This document shows positions 23,820-32,387 of a stretch of DNA of 40,955 nt, one piece after another (position 1 is the stretch's first letter; each line of letters starts with the position of its first letter). The notes under the pieces are model-generated. The model saw only the letters and a list, made by a program, of their open reading frames with translations, made no database searches and was not told where the DNA came from. Source of the stretch: an uncultured Verrucomicrobiota bacterium (lineage in GTDB: Bacteria > Verrucomicrobiota > Verrucomicrobiia > Limisphaerales > UBA9464); the NCBI GenBank assembly GCA_903880005.1, contig CAIRNV010000231.1, positions 1-40,955 of the forward strand, read 5' to 3'. Position numbers and translations under genes: made by a program.

Positions 23820-25049
23820 ATGAAATTCCAAGAACTGGGCCTGCGCCCCGCCATTCTCGAGGCGGTGGAAGCACTGGGCTACGTCGAGCCCACTCCCATC
23901 CAGGCCCAGGCCATCCCCCTTGTCCTCGAAGGCCGTGACATCATCGGGTCCGCCCAGACGGGCACGGGCAAGACGGCGGCGTTTTCGCTGCCCATCCTGA
24001 GCCGGCTCGTCACGCCCGAGCGCAGCCCGCGTTGCCTCGTCCTCGAGCCCACGCGCGAGCTGGCCCAGCAAACCCACGACAACTTCCTCAAGTTCGCCCG
24101 CTTCACCAAGCTCCAGTCCGGCCTCGTCTATGGCGGCGTCGGGTACGGTGCCCAGCGTGATTCGCTGCGTCGTGGCGTCGATGTGCTCGTGGCCACCCCC
24201 GGCCGGCTCCTCGATCACATGGGCGAGGGCGCCGTCCGGCTCGACCGGATTGAGTTCGTCGTGCTGGACGAGGCGGACCGCATGCTGGACATGGGGTTCC
24301 TGCCGGACGTGAAGCGCATCCTGATGCGTTGCCCCAAGAAAAGGCAGACGCTGCTCTTCTCGGCAACGATCCCGCCGGCCATCGAGTCCCTCTCCTCGTG
24401 GGCGCTGGTCAATCCCGCCAAGATCGAGATCGGCGCGCGTCGCTCACCCGCCGAGACCATCCGGCACGTCATGTATCCCGTGGCCCTGGCCCAGAAGAAC
24501 GACCTGTTGCTCGCGCTCCTCGATCAGGTCCCCTGGGAATCCATCATCCTCTTCTGTCGCACGCGACGTTCGGCGGACGAGGTCTCCTCCTTCCTCAGGC
24601 GTCACCGGCACAAGGCGGCCGTGATCCATTCAGATCGCAGCCAACGGGAACGCCAGCAGGCCTTGGAGGGCTTCAAGTCGGGCCAATACAAGGTGCTCGT
24701 GGCCACCGACGTCGCCGCGCGCGGCCTGGACATCGCCGACGTGTCCCACGTCATCAACTACGAGGTCCCGGAACATCCGGAGGACTACGTCCACCGCATC
24801 GGCCGCACGGGACGGGCCCAGGCGACCGGCGACGCCTTCACCCTCATGACCGCCGGGGATGCCCCGCACGTTCACGCCATCGAGCGCTTCATCTCGCGCA
24901 GGATCGAGCGGCTCAAGCTCGAAGGCTTCAACTACCAGTACTCCGCCTTGTTCGACGAGAACCGCCTGGGAAATCTCGCGGATCGCAAGACCCGCGGCGT
25001 GCGCCTGGGCAAGGGCTACTTCTTCGGTCCCGCGCGACGACGGCGTTGA
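23820..25049 (+). CDS. DEAD-box ATP-dependent RNA helicase, RhlE/SrmB-like
   Basis: The protein has 409 residues, a compact helicase core without a long C-terminal tail. Motifs in order are the upstream F and Q-motif (PTPIQAQ), Walker A GSAQTGTGKT (43-52), PTRELAQQ, GG and TPGRLLDH, DEAD at 150-153, SAT at 181-183, then the second domain with HSDRSQRERQ, TDVAARGLDIADV and HRIGRTGRA. It unwinds structured RNA in the cytoplasm, for example in ribosome assembly, mRNA decay or cold adaptation. The last 34 bases overlap convergently with the end of the minus-strand gene at 25016. Confidence 0.93.
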   Translation: MKFQELGLRPAILEAVEALGYVEPTPIQAQAIPLVLEGRDIIGSAQTGTGKTAAFSLPILSRLVTPERSPRCLVLEPTRELAQQTHDNFLKFARFTKLQSGLVYGGVGYGAQRDSLRRGVDVLVATPGRLLDHMGEGAVRLDRIEFVVLDEADRMLDMGFLPDVKRILMRCPKKRQTLLFSATIPPAIESLSSWALVNPAKIEIGARRSPAETIRHVMYPVALAQKNDLLLALLDQVPWESIILFCRTRRSADEVSSFLRRHRHKAAVIHSDRSQRERQQALEGFKSGQYKVLVATDVAARGLDIADVSHVINYEVPEHPEDYVHRIGRTGRAQATGDAFTLMTAGDAPHVHAIERFISRRIERLKLEGFNYQYSALFDENRLGNLADRKTRGVRLGKGYFFGPARRRR

Positions 25050-25522
25050 CCCGTGGTCCCCTCGCGCGCCGGCTCCGTCACCCAGACGTCGGCGGGCGGG
25101 GACAACGCCACGCGTCCGTCCGCCATCTGGGCCACCGCCTGCAACACGTGCTGCCCGGCCGGGAAACGCGAGACGCGGAACCGGTAGGCCCCGTCGGGCC
25201 CCGCCATCATGCGGGCCAGTTCCCGCCGTTCGAGCGAGGGAGCCGTCGAATACGCAAGGATCACCCATGCTCCGGGATGGGCCCGGCCCGTGACGTCGAA
25301 CCCCTGGTCCGTGCGCCATCGAGACCCATTGGGCGGCGCATCCATCGTCGTGGATTGCATGGGCAGGACCGCCGGCTGAACCGGTGCGGGTGGCGTCGGC
25401 GGCGCGACGGGCCGTGGCAGCGTGGCAACCCAGGCCGCCACCGAGACCAAGAGCACGGGCAACGCCAGGTTCCAACGGTCGTACCAGCCCAACCAATACC
25501 GGGGCATGCGTGACGCGCTCAC
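25016..25522 (-). CDS. Small membrane-anchored protein of unknown function
   Basis: The protein has 168 residues from a GTG (25520-25522) whose GTGA overlaps the stop of the upstream coiled-coil gene; an in-frame ATG five codons later is an alternative. One hydrophobic helix (about residues 17-33, WNLALPVLLVSVAAWVATL) is followed by a proline-rich linker and a C-terminal region of about 100 residues with beta-sandwich character (GFDVTGRAHPGAWVILAYST, DGAYRFRVSRFPAGQHVLQAV). This resembles bacterial Ig-like domains but no specific family is claimed. Overlap with the coiled-coil gene suggests the two products act together in the membrane. Confidence 0.75.
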   Translation of the reverse strand: MSASRMPRYWLGWYDRWNLALPVLLVSVAAWVATLPRPVAPPTPPAPVQPAVLPMQSTTMDAPPNGSRWRTDQGFDVTGRAHPGAWVILAYSTAPSLERRELARMMAGPDGAYRFRVSRFPAGQHVLQAVAQMADGRVALSPPADVWVTEPAREGTTGQRRRRAGPKK

Positions 25523-26730
25523 GACTCGTCCTCCCTCGTCGCGCGGGCCTTCATCGCCGCAAGTTCCGCCGCCAGTTCATTGCGCTCGCGTCCCACCGCC
25601 TCAAGGTCCGCCAAGACCGCATCCAATCGCGCGTCCGCCGGGGCCGGCGACGCCGCAACCCGGCCCTCCAGCTCCGCGTGCGAACGCGAAACTGCCTCCA
25701 GCTCCAACTCCAGCGCCTTGCGCTGGGATTGCGCGGCGGCCAGTTGCAGGCGCAGCTCGGCGAGGGCGGCCTCCTGCGCCTTGGCGTGGGCCGCCGCCGC
25801 CTGGGGTTCCACCCCGGGCTTGCGTGCCAGCGCCTGCAAGCGCGCCACCTCGGCGATCAAGCGCTCGTTCTCCGAGGCCACCTTCGCCGTCTCGCGTTGG
25901 GCCTCGGCCTGGCTGCGTTGCATCTCGCCGGCCCGTTGCTCCATCTCGGCCAGCTCCGCCTCGCGACGCTTGAGGGCCGCGTCGGCTGCGTCCCGCTTCT
26001 TCCCCGCCGTCTCGGCCTCGCGACGCGCCTTGGCGAGGTCCGTCTCCAGGCCCTTGGCCCGGGCTGATTCGCCGTCGAGCCGGGTCTTCATCGCTTGCAG
26101 CTCGCCCTCCAATTGGTCGCGGCGTTGTTCTGCCCCGGCACGATCCTTCGCGGCGTCGTCGCGCTCGGACTCCAATCCCTCGGCCTGCTCCTTCAGCGCC
26201 TTGATTTCGGCATCGCGCGCCGTCACCGCCGCCTCCAGGGCGTCCCGAACCGACGTGACCACGGCGAACTCCGTTTCAAGGGCGGACGCGCGTTCCCGGG
26301 CCGCCGCCAGATCCGTCGTCGTCCCGCCGAGTTCCTTCGCAAGGCGCGCTGCCTCGGTTGAGGTGCGTGCCACCTCCGCATCCAGCAACCGCGCGCGTTC
26401 GGCCGCCTTGGCGAGGTTGGCCGCCAGCTCGGACTCGCGGCCCTTGGAGAGCGAGAGGTCGGTCTCCCGGGCGGCCAGCGCGGCCTGGGCGACGTTGCGG
26501 GCCTTCGTGGTCGCCTCCAGGTCCGTCTGGCGATTGCGCAGGTCGGCGATCGCGCGTCCGTGCTCATGGCGCAGTTCCGTCACCTCCCGCTCTCGTTCGC
26601 CCAGGCGTCGCCGCAGCCCAAAGATCTCGGCGCGAAGAAAATAAAGGTCGAGCACCCACTTGAGGACCATGCCCACGACCCCGGCGAGGAGCAGGCAGGG
26701 CCACGGATGCTGCGAGAAAAATGCATTCAT
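25519..26730 (-). CDS. Membrane-anchored long coiled-coil protein
   Basis: The protein has 403 residues from the ATG at 26730, chosen because it places one transmembrane helix (CLLLAGVVGMVLKWVLDLYFL) directly after a short N-terminus; an ATG at 26793 would add 21 residues. From about residue 40 to the end it is almost pure charged heptad-type helix (repeated ELR, AKAAERAR, EAEL, KARREAET), rich in Ala, Glu, Arg and Lys and with very few prolines, so an extended rod is predicted. The function is unknown; a structural or tethering role at the membrane is inferred. It is coupled by overlap to the small anchored protein downstream. Confidence 0.82.
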   Translation of the reverse strand: MNAFFSQHPWPCLLLAGVVGMVLKWVLDLYFLRAEIFGLRRRLGEREREVTELRHEHGRAIADLRNRQTDLEATTKARNVAQAALAARETDLSLSKGRESELAANLAKAAERARLLDAEVARTSTEAARLAKELGGTTTDLAAARERASALETEFAVVTSVRDALEAAVTARDAEIKALKEQAEGLESERDDAAKDRAGAEQRRDQLEGELQAMKTRLDGESARAKGLETDLAKARREAETAGKKRDAADAALKRREAELAEMEQRAGEMQRSQAEAQRETAKVASENERLIAEVARLQALARKPGVEPQAAAAHAKAQEAALAELRLQLAAAQSQRKALELELEAVSRSHAELEGRVAASPAPADARLDAVLADLEAVGRERNELAAELAAMKARATREDES

Positions 26731-27062
26731 CGGGAAGGACGCGCCGCCGCCCTCGATGGCCTTCAAGGCCGTGGAACGTGCGGCGGACGCCATCCATTAC
26801 CACCCGTCTTGCGCTGCTGCAATCCGGGCCTCGGCCGTGCCGGGATGTTTCCGTGGTGGGGACAAGGGATCGCGTCCCGAGGTCGTCAAAGGTGGGAAGA
26901 CGCCGAAGGAGGGGAGGGGAGGGCGGCAGCCGTCCCGCCGCGTGAGGGCATGCGGCCTACAGCATGGTGGGGCAGGTGGCAGAGCCGACTCGGCTCTGGC
27001 CTGATCACGACCCGCGGCTGGATCCCGCTGCAGGCGCTATCGCGCGGGGCGCGGGACGCGCT
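26731..27062. other. Spacer with a perfect short hairpin
   Basis: There is no credible gene in these 332 bases. AGAGCCG-ACT-CGGCTCT (26981-26997) is a perfect 7-bp hairpin lying 66 bases past the stop of the minus-strand dipeptidase gene; without a T-run it is at best a weak terminator. Promoter elements for the coiled-coil gene could not be singled out. Confidence 0.45.
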
Positions 27063-27746
27063 TCATCGCGTTGTCGTCCGTCCAAGCCGTTCCAAGGGGA
27101 TGTCCAGGACGGGATAGCGCCGCCAGTCCTGATGGTCGAAGTGCCACCATTCATTGGGGAGCACGGTGAATCCCTCGGCCTCCATCGCGGAGCGAAGCAG
27201 GTCGCGCGCATGCCTTTGCGCCGGTGTTCCACCCGCGAAGTCGGCGTGGGCCCGGACCGTGGGCTCGTCATAGGCCGATGTCATGCCCACCTGTTCGCCC
27301 GTGTGGAGGTCGATCAACGAGCAATCCACGGCGCAGCCCCGGTTGTGGCGCGAGCCCTTGGCGGGGTCGGCGACATAATCCCGCTGCGACGGCGGCACGG
27401 ACTCCCAGAACAGGCGGGTGACCGACCAAGGTCGGTAGCCGTCGAAGACGACGATTCCATGGCCCGTTGGGGCGAGGCGGGCATGGGCGCGCGCCAACGC
27501 CAGGGCGGCGGGGCGTTGGAGGAAGGCTGCCGCCACGGGATAAACGGGGCGTCCCAGGAAGTTGTTGGAGGTGGCGTAGCGAATGTCCAGGCGCAGCCTC
27601 GGTTCCACGGTTCGCACGGCGACCAAGTCCACGCGTTCAACGGGTCCGGAATGGCGAGGGGGTCGCGCCCCCGGCCGGGCGCAGCCCCAACCGCCCAACA
27701 TCACGACGCACCACCACGCCCACCTCCAGCATGCCGTTCGCTGCAT
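27063..27746 (-). CDS. D-alanyl-D-alanine dipeptidase, VanX-like (M15D)
   Basis: The protein has 227 residues from the ATG at 27746; an open frame continues upstream into palindromic element D, where a GTG could also start it. The M15D zinc site is complete: H134 and D141 in SRHNRGCAVD, the catalytic E199 and H202 in EWWHFDH, and the FDGYRPWSV stretch. A hydrophobic N-terminus (WWCVVMLGGWGC) may be a signal or a poor lipoprotein signal with Cys22. Family members cleave D-Ala-D-Ala, either in cell-wall recycling or, as VanX, in glycopeptide resistance. No vanH/vanA-type ligase or sensor pair is nearby, so a recycling role is more likely. Confidence 0.9.
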   Translation of the reverse strand: MQRTACWRWAWWCVVMLGGWGCARPGARPPRHSGPVERVDLVAVRTVEPRLRLDIRYATSNNFLGRPVYPVAAAFLQRPAALALARAHARLAPTGHGIVVFDGYRPWSVTRLFWESVPPSQRDYVADPAKGSRHNRGCAVDCSLIDLHTGEQVGMTSAYDEPTVRAHADFAGGTPAQRHARDLLRSAMEAEGFTVLPNEWWHFDHQDWRRYPVLDIPLERLGRTTTR

Positions 27747-27813
27747 GAACTCATTCAGACGCCACAGCGCCAGGCTTGAAGCGCGAAATCGCCTCCCGGG
27801 GAGCCGCTTGCTG

Positions 27814-27979
27814 AGCCGGAACGATTCAGTTGGGAGGGAAGTGATTGCGAAGCAGATGCTTCTGCAAGCCGAGGAGTGAGCGAGGCGCGGGCCAGTACCA
27901 GGCCCGTAACGAGCGAACGACGAAGGATTTGCGGAAGCAGATCGAGCAAGCACGACCGATCCAACTCCATCGTCCCGCT
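27814..27979 (-). repeat. Palindromic element, full copy D (166 bp)
   Basis: Read on the minus strand it matches copy A closely over its whole length, including CTTCCGCAAATCC and a centre GGTACT. The terminal repeats are agccggaacgattcagttgg at 27814-27833 and a 19-base partner with several differences at 27961-27979. It lies in the 363-base divergent spacer (27747-28109), upstream of the dipeptidase in the orientation of that gene and in the same frame relation as copies A and B. The remaining spacer (27980-28109) shows no gene. Confidence 0.9.
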
Positions 27980-28109
27980 AAGTCGGGCGCCACGTACGTG
28001 TCCCGTGGGGCGGGTTTGTGGGCGAAGGACGCCGTCGTGCGGTGGACGGCAACTCGGAGGTTCCACCGACTGGCAACTTGCGGTAGCAAGGCGCGGACAT
28101 CGCGTAGCC

Positions 28110-28601
28110 ATGGACATCGTTTTCAACTGCCCCCATTGCCAAGTGGAGCTGGAGGTCGAGGCGTCGGCCGCCGGCGAATCCATCCCGTGCCCCGAGTGCG
28201 GGCGCACCATCCAGATTCCCGCCGCCTCGCCTTCGGTCCCCGCCCCGAAGCCTCCGCCTCCGCCGTCGTCGGCCGCCCCGTCCACGGCCTCGACGCCGGA
28301 GAAGAAGTTCTCGGTGCCCATGAGCAACCAGCCGGTCGAGCCGCTCATCCAGAAGGCCAAGCCGTCCCTCAAGGCGCAGGCCAAGGCCGAGGGCAAGAGG
28401 CTGCTTCGCCTCAAGACCCTGCGTCACTCCGATTGCAAGGAAGTGGGCAAGGACCTCTTCGACGACATCGTCAGCGACTTCCTCAACGGCATCGGGGAGG
28501 ACAACCTCATCAGCATCACCCCCATCAACTACAGCTACGTGGAGATGGGCACGCAGAAGCTCATCAACGACTTCGGCTTGGCGATCCTGTACCGGGATTA
28601 G
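28110..28601 (+). CDS. Zinc-ribbon protein of unknown function
   Basis: The protein has 163 residues. An N-terminal rubredoxin-like zinc ribbon is clear: C7-x2-C10 and C27-x2-C30 (FNCPHC, IPCPEC), matching the short ribbon common at the front of planctomycete and verrucomicrobial proteins. A proline/serine-rich linker (about residues 38-70) leads to a C-terminal domain of about 80 residues (KDLFDDIVSDFLNGIGEDNLISITPINYSY and onward) that I do not recognise. No membrane segment is seen, so it is probably cytosolic. The ATG follows CGCGTAGCC with no Shine-Dalgarno site. Its stop lies 28 bases from the end of convergent ruvB; CCGGG/CCCGG in that gap is a weak possible shared terminator stem. Confidence 0.78.
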   Translation: MDIVFNCPHCQVELEVEASAAGESIPCPECGRTIQIPAASPSVPAPKPPPPPSSAAPSTASTPEKKFSVPMSNQPVEPLIQKAKPSLKAQAKAEGKRLLRLKTLRHSDCKEVGKDLFDDIVSDFLNGIGEDNLISITPINYSYVEMGTQKLINDFGLAILYRD

Positions 28602-28629
28602 CCGGGCACGATCTCCCGGGTGAAGGGCT

Positions 28630-29661
28630 TCAAAGGAGCCGTGCCTGCGAGGCGCCCGAGGCGGGCCCGGAGGCGGACGAAACCCCGAGTCGCTTGAAGG
28701 CCAGCTCGGTCGCCACGCGGCCCTGGGGCGTCCGGTTCAGGTAGCCTTCCATGATCAGGTACGGCTCGTACACCTCCTCGATGGTGTCGGGTTCCTCGCC
28801 GACCGCCACCGCCATGGAGTTCACGCCCACGGGCCCGCCCCCGAACTTCACCACCACGGCCTCGAGGATCCGCTTGTCCATCTCGTCGAGCCCGTTTTGG
28901 TCGATCTCCAGCATGGCCAGCGCCCGGTCCGCCAGGGGCTCGGTGATGCGACCGTCCCCCCGGACCTGGGCGAAGTCGCGGACGCGCCGGAGCAGGTTGT
29001 TGGCGATGCGTGGCGTGCCCCGGCTGCGTCGGGCGATCTCGTGGGCGCCACCGGGCTCGATGTCCACCCCAAGCAACTGGGCGCTGCGCGTCACGATGCC
29101 CGTGAGTTGCTCCGCGCTGTAGTAGTCCAGCCGCTCCCGGATCCCGAAGCGCGTCAGCAACGGCGCGCTCAGAAGGCCGGACCGCGTGGTCGCGCCGACC
29201 AAGGTGAACCGTGGAATCGTGAGCTGGACCGACCTCGCGTTGGGCCCTTGGTCGATGATGATGTCGATGCGGAAGTCCTCCATGGCGGAGTAGAGGTATT
29301 CCTCGACGGTTTTCTGCAGCCGGTGGATTTCATCGATGAAGAGGATGTCGCCGGCCCCGAGGTTGGTGAGCAGGCCGGCGAGGTCGGAGGCCTTCTCGAT
29401 GGTGGGGCCGCTGGTGGCGCGCAAGGGGGCGTCCATGGCCTTCGCGAGGATGTTGGCCAGTGTCGTCTTGCCCAGGCCGGGCGGGCCGCTGAGCAAGACA
29501 TGGTCGAGCGCCTCGCTCCGTTGCCGGGCCGCCGCCACGGCGATCTCCAGCCGCTCCTTCACCTTGGGCTGGCCCGTGAACTCAGCAAACAACCCCGGGC
29601 GCAGCGCCTTCTCCAACGCCACGTCCGGCCGGTTCAAGGTCTCCACGGGTCGGTCCGCCAT
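28630..29661 (-). CDS. ruvB: Holliday junction branch-migration ATPase RuvB
   Basis: The protein has 343 residues from the ATG at 29661 ([14 protein letters not shown]); a frame open to 29700 adds 13 less likely residues. Walker [10 protein letters not shown] is at 59-67, Walker B DEIH at 110-113, the sensor region [19 protein letters not shown] is present, and the [18 protein letters not shown] segment marks the winged-helix linkage. RuvB is the hexameric motor that works with RuvA and RuvC in recombination repair. ruvA and ruvC are not in the window, but yebC, a frequent ruv neighbour, lies nearby on the other strand. thiD is 74 bases upstream on the same strand. Confidence 0.96.
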   Translation of the reverse strand: MADRPVETLNRPDVALEKALRPGLFAEFTGQPKVKERLEIAVAAARQRSEALDHVLLSGPPGLGKTTLANILAKAMDAPLRATSGPTIEKASDLAGLLTNLGAGDILFIDEIHRLQKTVEEYLYSAMEDFRIDIIIDQGPNARSVQLTIPRFTLVGATTRSGLLSAPLLTRFGIRERLDYYSAEQLTGIVTRSAQLLGVDIEPGGAHEIARRSRGTPRIANNLLRRVRDFAQVRGDGRITEPLADRALAMLEIDQNGLDEMDKRILEAVVVKFGGGPVGVNSMAVAVGEEPDTIEEVYEPYLIMEGYLNRTPQGRVATELAFKRLGVSSASGPASGASQARLL

Positions 29662-29735
29662 CAGCCCCACGATGCCGGACGGCCGCCGCGCCGCCAACAA
29701 GGGAAAGCCCCGCGCTTCTTCCCGTCGCTTCCTGG

Positions 29736-30542
29736 CTATTCCGCAGGGACGGGCCGTGGCCGAAGGGCGTGGTGACGGCCGATGCGGACGCTGCCCTCGA
29801 TGGCTTGGGTGATGACGTGCTTGGCCCGCACGACGGCGGATTCGAGTCCGTGGCCTTGGGCGAGCCCGGCGGCGATCGCCGCCGAGTACGTGCAGCCCGT
29901 GCCGTGCGTCGAAACCCCGCGTATGAAAGGGGCCGAAAGCAGCCGCTCGCGTCGCCCGTCCCAGAACACATCGACGGCATCGGGCGCGGACCGGAGGTGG
30001 CCGCCCTTCACCAGGAACGCACAGCCGTGGCGACGCCGGAGCTCGCGTGCGGCCTGCCGAAGGTCGTCGAGCGTGGTCAAGGACGCGCCCAGGAGATGGG
30101 CGGCCTCGTCGAGGTTCGGGGTTGCGATGCGGGCCAGGGGAAGAAGCTGGCCCCGGATGGCTTCCACGGCGTCAGGTTGGAGCAGGACGGCCCCGCTGGT
30201 GGCGATCATGACCGGGTCCACGACCAGGGACGGGCGCCTCGCCTCGCCCCACCAACCCACCACGACGCGGATCAAGTCCACGTTCCACAACATGCCAGTC
30301 TTGGCGGCCCGGGGTGGAAGTTCATTGAAGAGGGCGCCGAGCTGTGCCCGGAGGAAATCCGGGGTGACGGCATGGACGGCGCGGACGCCGGCCGGGCTTT
30401 GGGCGGTCAGGCAGGTGATGGCGCTGGTGCCATGGACTTCGAGGGCGTTGAACGTCTTGAGGTCAGCCTGGACGCCTGCGCCGCCCCCCGAGTCGGAGCC
30501 GGCGATGGTGAGGCAAACAGGCCAGGACGGGCGCGACGACAT
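29736..30542 (-). CDS. thiD: Hydroxymethylpyrimidine kinase / phosphomethylpyrimidine kinase
   Basis: The protein has 268 residues. It catalyses the two phosphorylations of 4-amino-5-hydroxymethyl-2-methylpyrimidine in thiamine biosynthesis. Family segments are [21 protein letters not shown] at the N-terminus, [40 protein letters not shown] and the C-terminal anion-hole/catalytic stretch [17 protein letters not shown]. No other thi genes are in the window and no TPP riboswitch is evident in the sequence before it. It probably shares a transcript with ruvB. Confidence 0.94.
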   Translation of the reverse strand: MSSRPSWPVCLTIAGSDSGGGAGVQADLKTFNALEVHGTSAITCLTAQSPAGVRAVHAVTPDFLRAQLGALFNELPPRAAKTGMLWNVDLIRVVVGWWGEARRPSLVVDPVMIATSGAVLLQPDAVEAIRGQLLPLARIATPNLDEAAHLLGASLTTLDDLRQAARELRRRHGCAFLVKGGHLRSAPDAVDVFWDGRRERLLSAPFIRGVSTHGTGCTYSAAIAAGLAQGHGLESAVVRAKHVITQAIEGSVRIGRHHALRPRPVPAE

Positions 30543-30824
30543 GCGGGAAGGCTTGGCGGGCGCGTATGGGATTCAAGGTCGAACTTGCTCGGTGCTTGGC
30601 CGTGCGAACGCCCGGGCACATGGGCCGGAATGTTCCACCCTGCTCGGATGTTGGGCCGTCGCCATGCCCAACGGCTGCCTCCGAGACGAGGAACGGGGCC
30701 AGGCAACGCGAACGGCCCGACTGCATCATGCCGGTTCCTTGGAACCTGCCTCGCACGGCTCCACTTGCAGCGACGAGGATTGCGGCTTCAAACGCGTGGG
30801 GCCTTGGGGCAGCATGCGGCCCTC
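30543..30824. other. Divergent spacer between thiD and yebC with two inverted repeats
   Basis: It holds GTTGGGC (30650-30656) paired with GCCCAAC (30666-30672), and the compact GGTTCC-TT-GGAACC (30733-30746). The latter is too tight for an RNA loop but has dyad symmetry suitable for an operator. Neither is tied to a known regulator. No gene is seen. Confidence 0.4.
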
Positions 30825-31547
30825 ATGGGTGCACAATGGAAGCAGGCGGGCCGCGAGGCCAACGCCCAAAAGAAGGGGCAGATCGTCGGCAAGATGGTCC
30901 GCGAAATCATGGTGGCGGCGAAGCTCGGCGGCGCGGACCCGGACATGAACCCGCGCTTGCACGTGGCGGTGGAAAAGGCGCGGAAAGCCAGCGTGTACCG
31001 GGACACGATCGAGCGGGCGATCAAGAAGGGCGCCGGGCTGCTCGACGAAAAGGTCGAGTACGAGACCGTGCTGTACGAGGGCTTCGCGCCCCACAAGGTG
31101 CCCGTGATCGTGGAATGCCTGACCGACAACCGGAACCGCACGGCCTCCGAGGTGCGCCACATTTTTCGCGCCGGCCAGCTCGGGCAACCCGGCAGCATGA
31201 GCTTCTTCTTCGACCGGTTGGGCGTTGTGGAGGCCACCCACACCGACAAGTCCCGGGATCCGGAGGGCGACGCGATCGAGGCGGGCGCGCAGAACGTGGA
31301 GCCGCTCGAGGCCGAGGAAATTCCGGAGGGCAGCCAAGGCAGCCGTTTCCTCACGGACACGAAGGATCTCGCGACCGTCAGCCAATGGTTGAAGAAGGCG
31401 GGTTGGAACATCGTGGCGTCGGAGCTGCGATACGTGGCGAAGAACCCCACGGAAGTCCCGGAGGCGGACCGTGCGTCGGTGGCGGCCTTCTTGAACGAGT
31501 TGGACGACCATGACGACGTGCACCGGTTGTACGTGGGCATGAAGTAG
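30825..31547 (+). CDS. yebC: YebC/PmpR family regulatory protein
   Basis: The protein has 240 residues, the standard length. The N-terminus MGAQWKQAGREANAQKKGQIVGKMVREIMVAAKLGG is a variant of the family opening (usually GHSKW-N-I-K), followed by NPRLHVAVEKARKASVYRDTIERAIKKG, TDNRNRTASEVRHIFRAGQLGQPGSMSFFF and the C-terminal DLATVSQWLKKAGWNI. Members act as transcriptional regulators or, as shown recently for some, as translation factors helping ribosomes at polyproline stalls. The ATG at 30825 is chosen from the conserved N-terminus; the long upstream open frame overlaps thiD and is a shadow. Confidence 0.94.
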   Translation: MGAQWKQAGREANAQKKGQIVGKMVREIMVAAKLGGADPDMNPRLHVAVEKARKASVYRDTIERAIKKGAGLLDEKVEYETVLYEGFAPHKVPVIVECLTDNRNRTASEVRHIFRAGQLGQPGSMSFFFDRLGVVEATHTDKSRDPEGDAIEAGAQNVEPLEAEEIPEGSQGSRFLTDTKDLATVSQWLKKAGWNIVASELRYVAKNPTEVPEADRASVAAFLNELDDHDDVHRLYVGMK

Positions 31548-31661
31548 GGCGCGGGGCGCCGGGCGTCGGGCGGCGCGGTCGTGAACCGAGGCGATGGGGG
31601 CGGGTGGATCAGGCCGTCCCGAGGGTGAAGGCCTCGCCGGCTCGCCTTCGTTCGTCATGCC

Positions 31662-31813
31662 GTGCATCCCGAAGTTGTGGGGGTCCGAGGACGTCGTGTG
31701 CGCTCAACCCTGGGAGCGCGGCCGTCCCCGGCCGCCCGTCCATGCTCCCGCCCTGCGGGACTGGTCAGATCCCCTCGGCCCGCCCAGATGCCACCCACAA
31801 CTTCGGGATGCAC
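31662..31813. repeat. Intergenic element bounded by perfect 20-bp inverted repeats
   Basis: gtgcatcccgaagttgtggg at 31662-31681 is the exact reverse complement of 31794-31813, 112 bases away. Between them are GGGAGCGCGGCCGTCCCCGG and a GCCCTGCGGGAC stretch. The 152-bp unit has no coding potential and no transposase. It looks like a second, unrelated dispersed or MITE-like repeat; only one copy is in the window, so dispersal is not shown here. Confidence 0.7.
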
Positions 31814-31935
31814 CCTACGTCATGGCATGGCTGAGTTGGTGCTTGCTTTGCGTGGGAGGCGACTGGGAGGATGTAGGGGTCAAGATTGATCGTCTCGTCC
31901 AGGGCCAGGGAATCTTCAGGTGAACTCGTTTCAGT

Positions 31936-32004
31936 GATGATTTGAAATCCGATCCTCGGGAACTGTCTGGTAGCACGACGTCCAATTCCGGACAGTGAAT
32001 CATC
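31936..32004 (+). promoter_or_regulatory. Nested inverted repeat in the 5' leader of the RRM gene
   Basis: GATGATT (31936-31942) can pair with AATCATC (31998-32004), and inside it ACTGTCTGG (31962-31970) with CCGGACAGT (31988-31996), one G-U pair included. The structure would end 3 bases before the RRM ATG and so control access to the start codon. The A/T-rich sequence here stands out from the GC-rich surroundings. An autoregulatory or temperature-dependent leader is an inference. Confidence 0.55.
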
Positions 32005-32007
32005 ATA

Positions 32008-32361
32008 ATGAGCAACAAATTGTTTGTCGGTAACCTCTCGTTCAACACCACGGAAAACGACCTTCAGGACGCATTCGCCGCCCATGGGTCCGTGGTGGAA
32101 GTGGCGATCATGGTTGACCGCATGACGAGCCGCCCTCGCGGGTTCGGCTTCGTGACCATGGCGAGCGCTGAGGACGCCCAGAAGGCGATCGACGGCATGA
32201 ACGGCCGCCAACTGGATGGCCGGGCCTTGACGGTCAACGTGGCTCGTGAGCGCGAAGAGCGTCCCCGTGGCGGTGGCGGCTTCGGCGGCGGCGGCGGTGG
32301 CGGCGGACGTCGCTTCGGCGGCGGCGGCGGCGGTGGTGGTGGCGGCCGTGGCCGTTACTAG
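32008..32361 (+). CDS. Glycine-rich RNA-binding protein (single RRM)
   Basis: The protein has 117 residues. One RRM spans about residues 3-82, with RNP2 LFVGNLSF (5-12) and RNP1 RGFGFVTM (44-51), including the aromatic residues that stack on RNA. The tail from residue 90 is nearly all glycine with a few arginines (RPRGGGGFGG, GGRRFGG, GGRGRY), like the cyanobacterial Rbp and other bacterial glycine-rich RRM proteins. These are often cold-responsive and bind single-stranded RNA. The gene has its own structured leader and is followed by a strong terminator, so it is probably a monocistronic, highly expressed unit. Confidence 0.93.
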   Translation: MSNKLFVGNLSFNTTENDLQDAFAAHGSVVEVAIMVDRMTSRPRGFGFVTMASAEDAQKAIDGMNGRQLDGRALTVNVAREREERPRGGGGFGGGGGGGGRRFGGGGGGGGGGRGRY

Positions 32362-32387
32362 GACCCTCGGCGATCCTTACACAATCC

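Larger units (their letters stand above)
31548..32007 (+). other. Spacer between yebC and the RRM gene
   Basis: No gene is supported in these 460 bases. Its middle is occupied by the 20-bp inverted-repeat pair at 31662-31813 and its end by the nested inverted repeat at 31936-32004. No clear promoter hexamers were found. Confidence 0.5.

Noticed and set aside
27814-27979. Small protein genes within the palindromic element (several open frames of 50-90 codons)
   Set aside because: They arise because the element is open in many frames. The same peptides recur only because the DNA is repeated, and none has a ribosome site.
32250-32361. GGC/GGT-rich run as a microsatellite or sequencing artefact
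   Set aside because: It encodes the glycine-rich tail expected of this RRM family, with interspersed Arg, Phe and Tyr.
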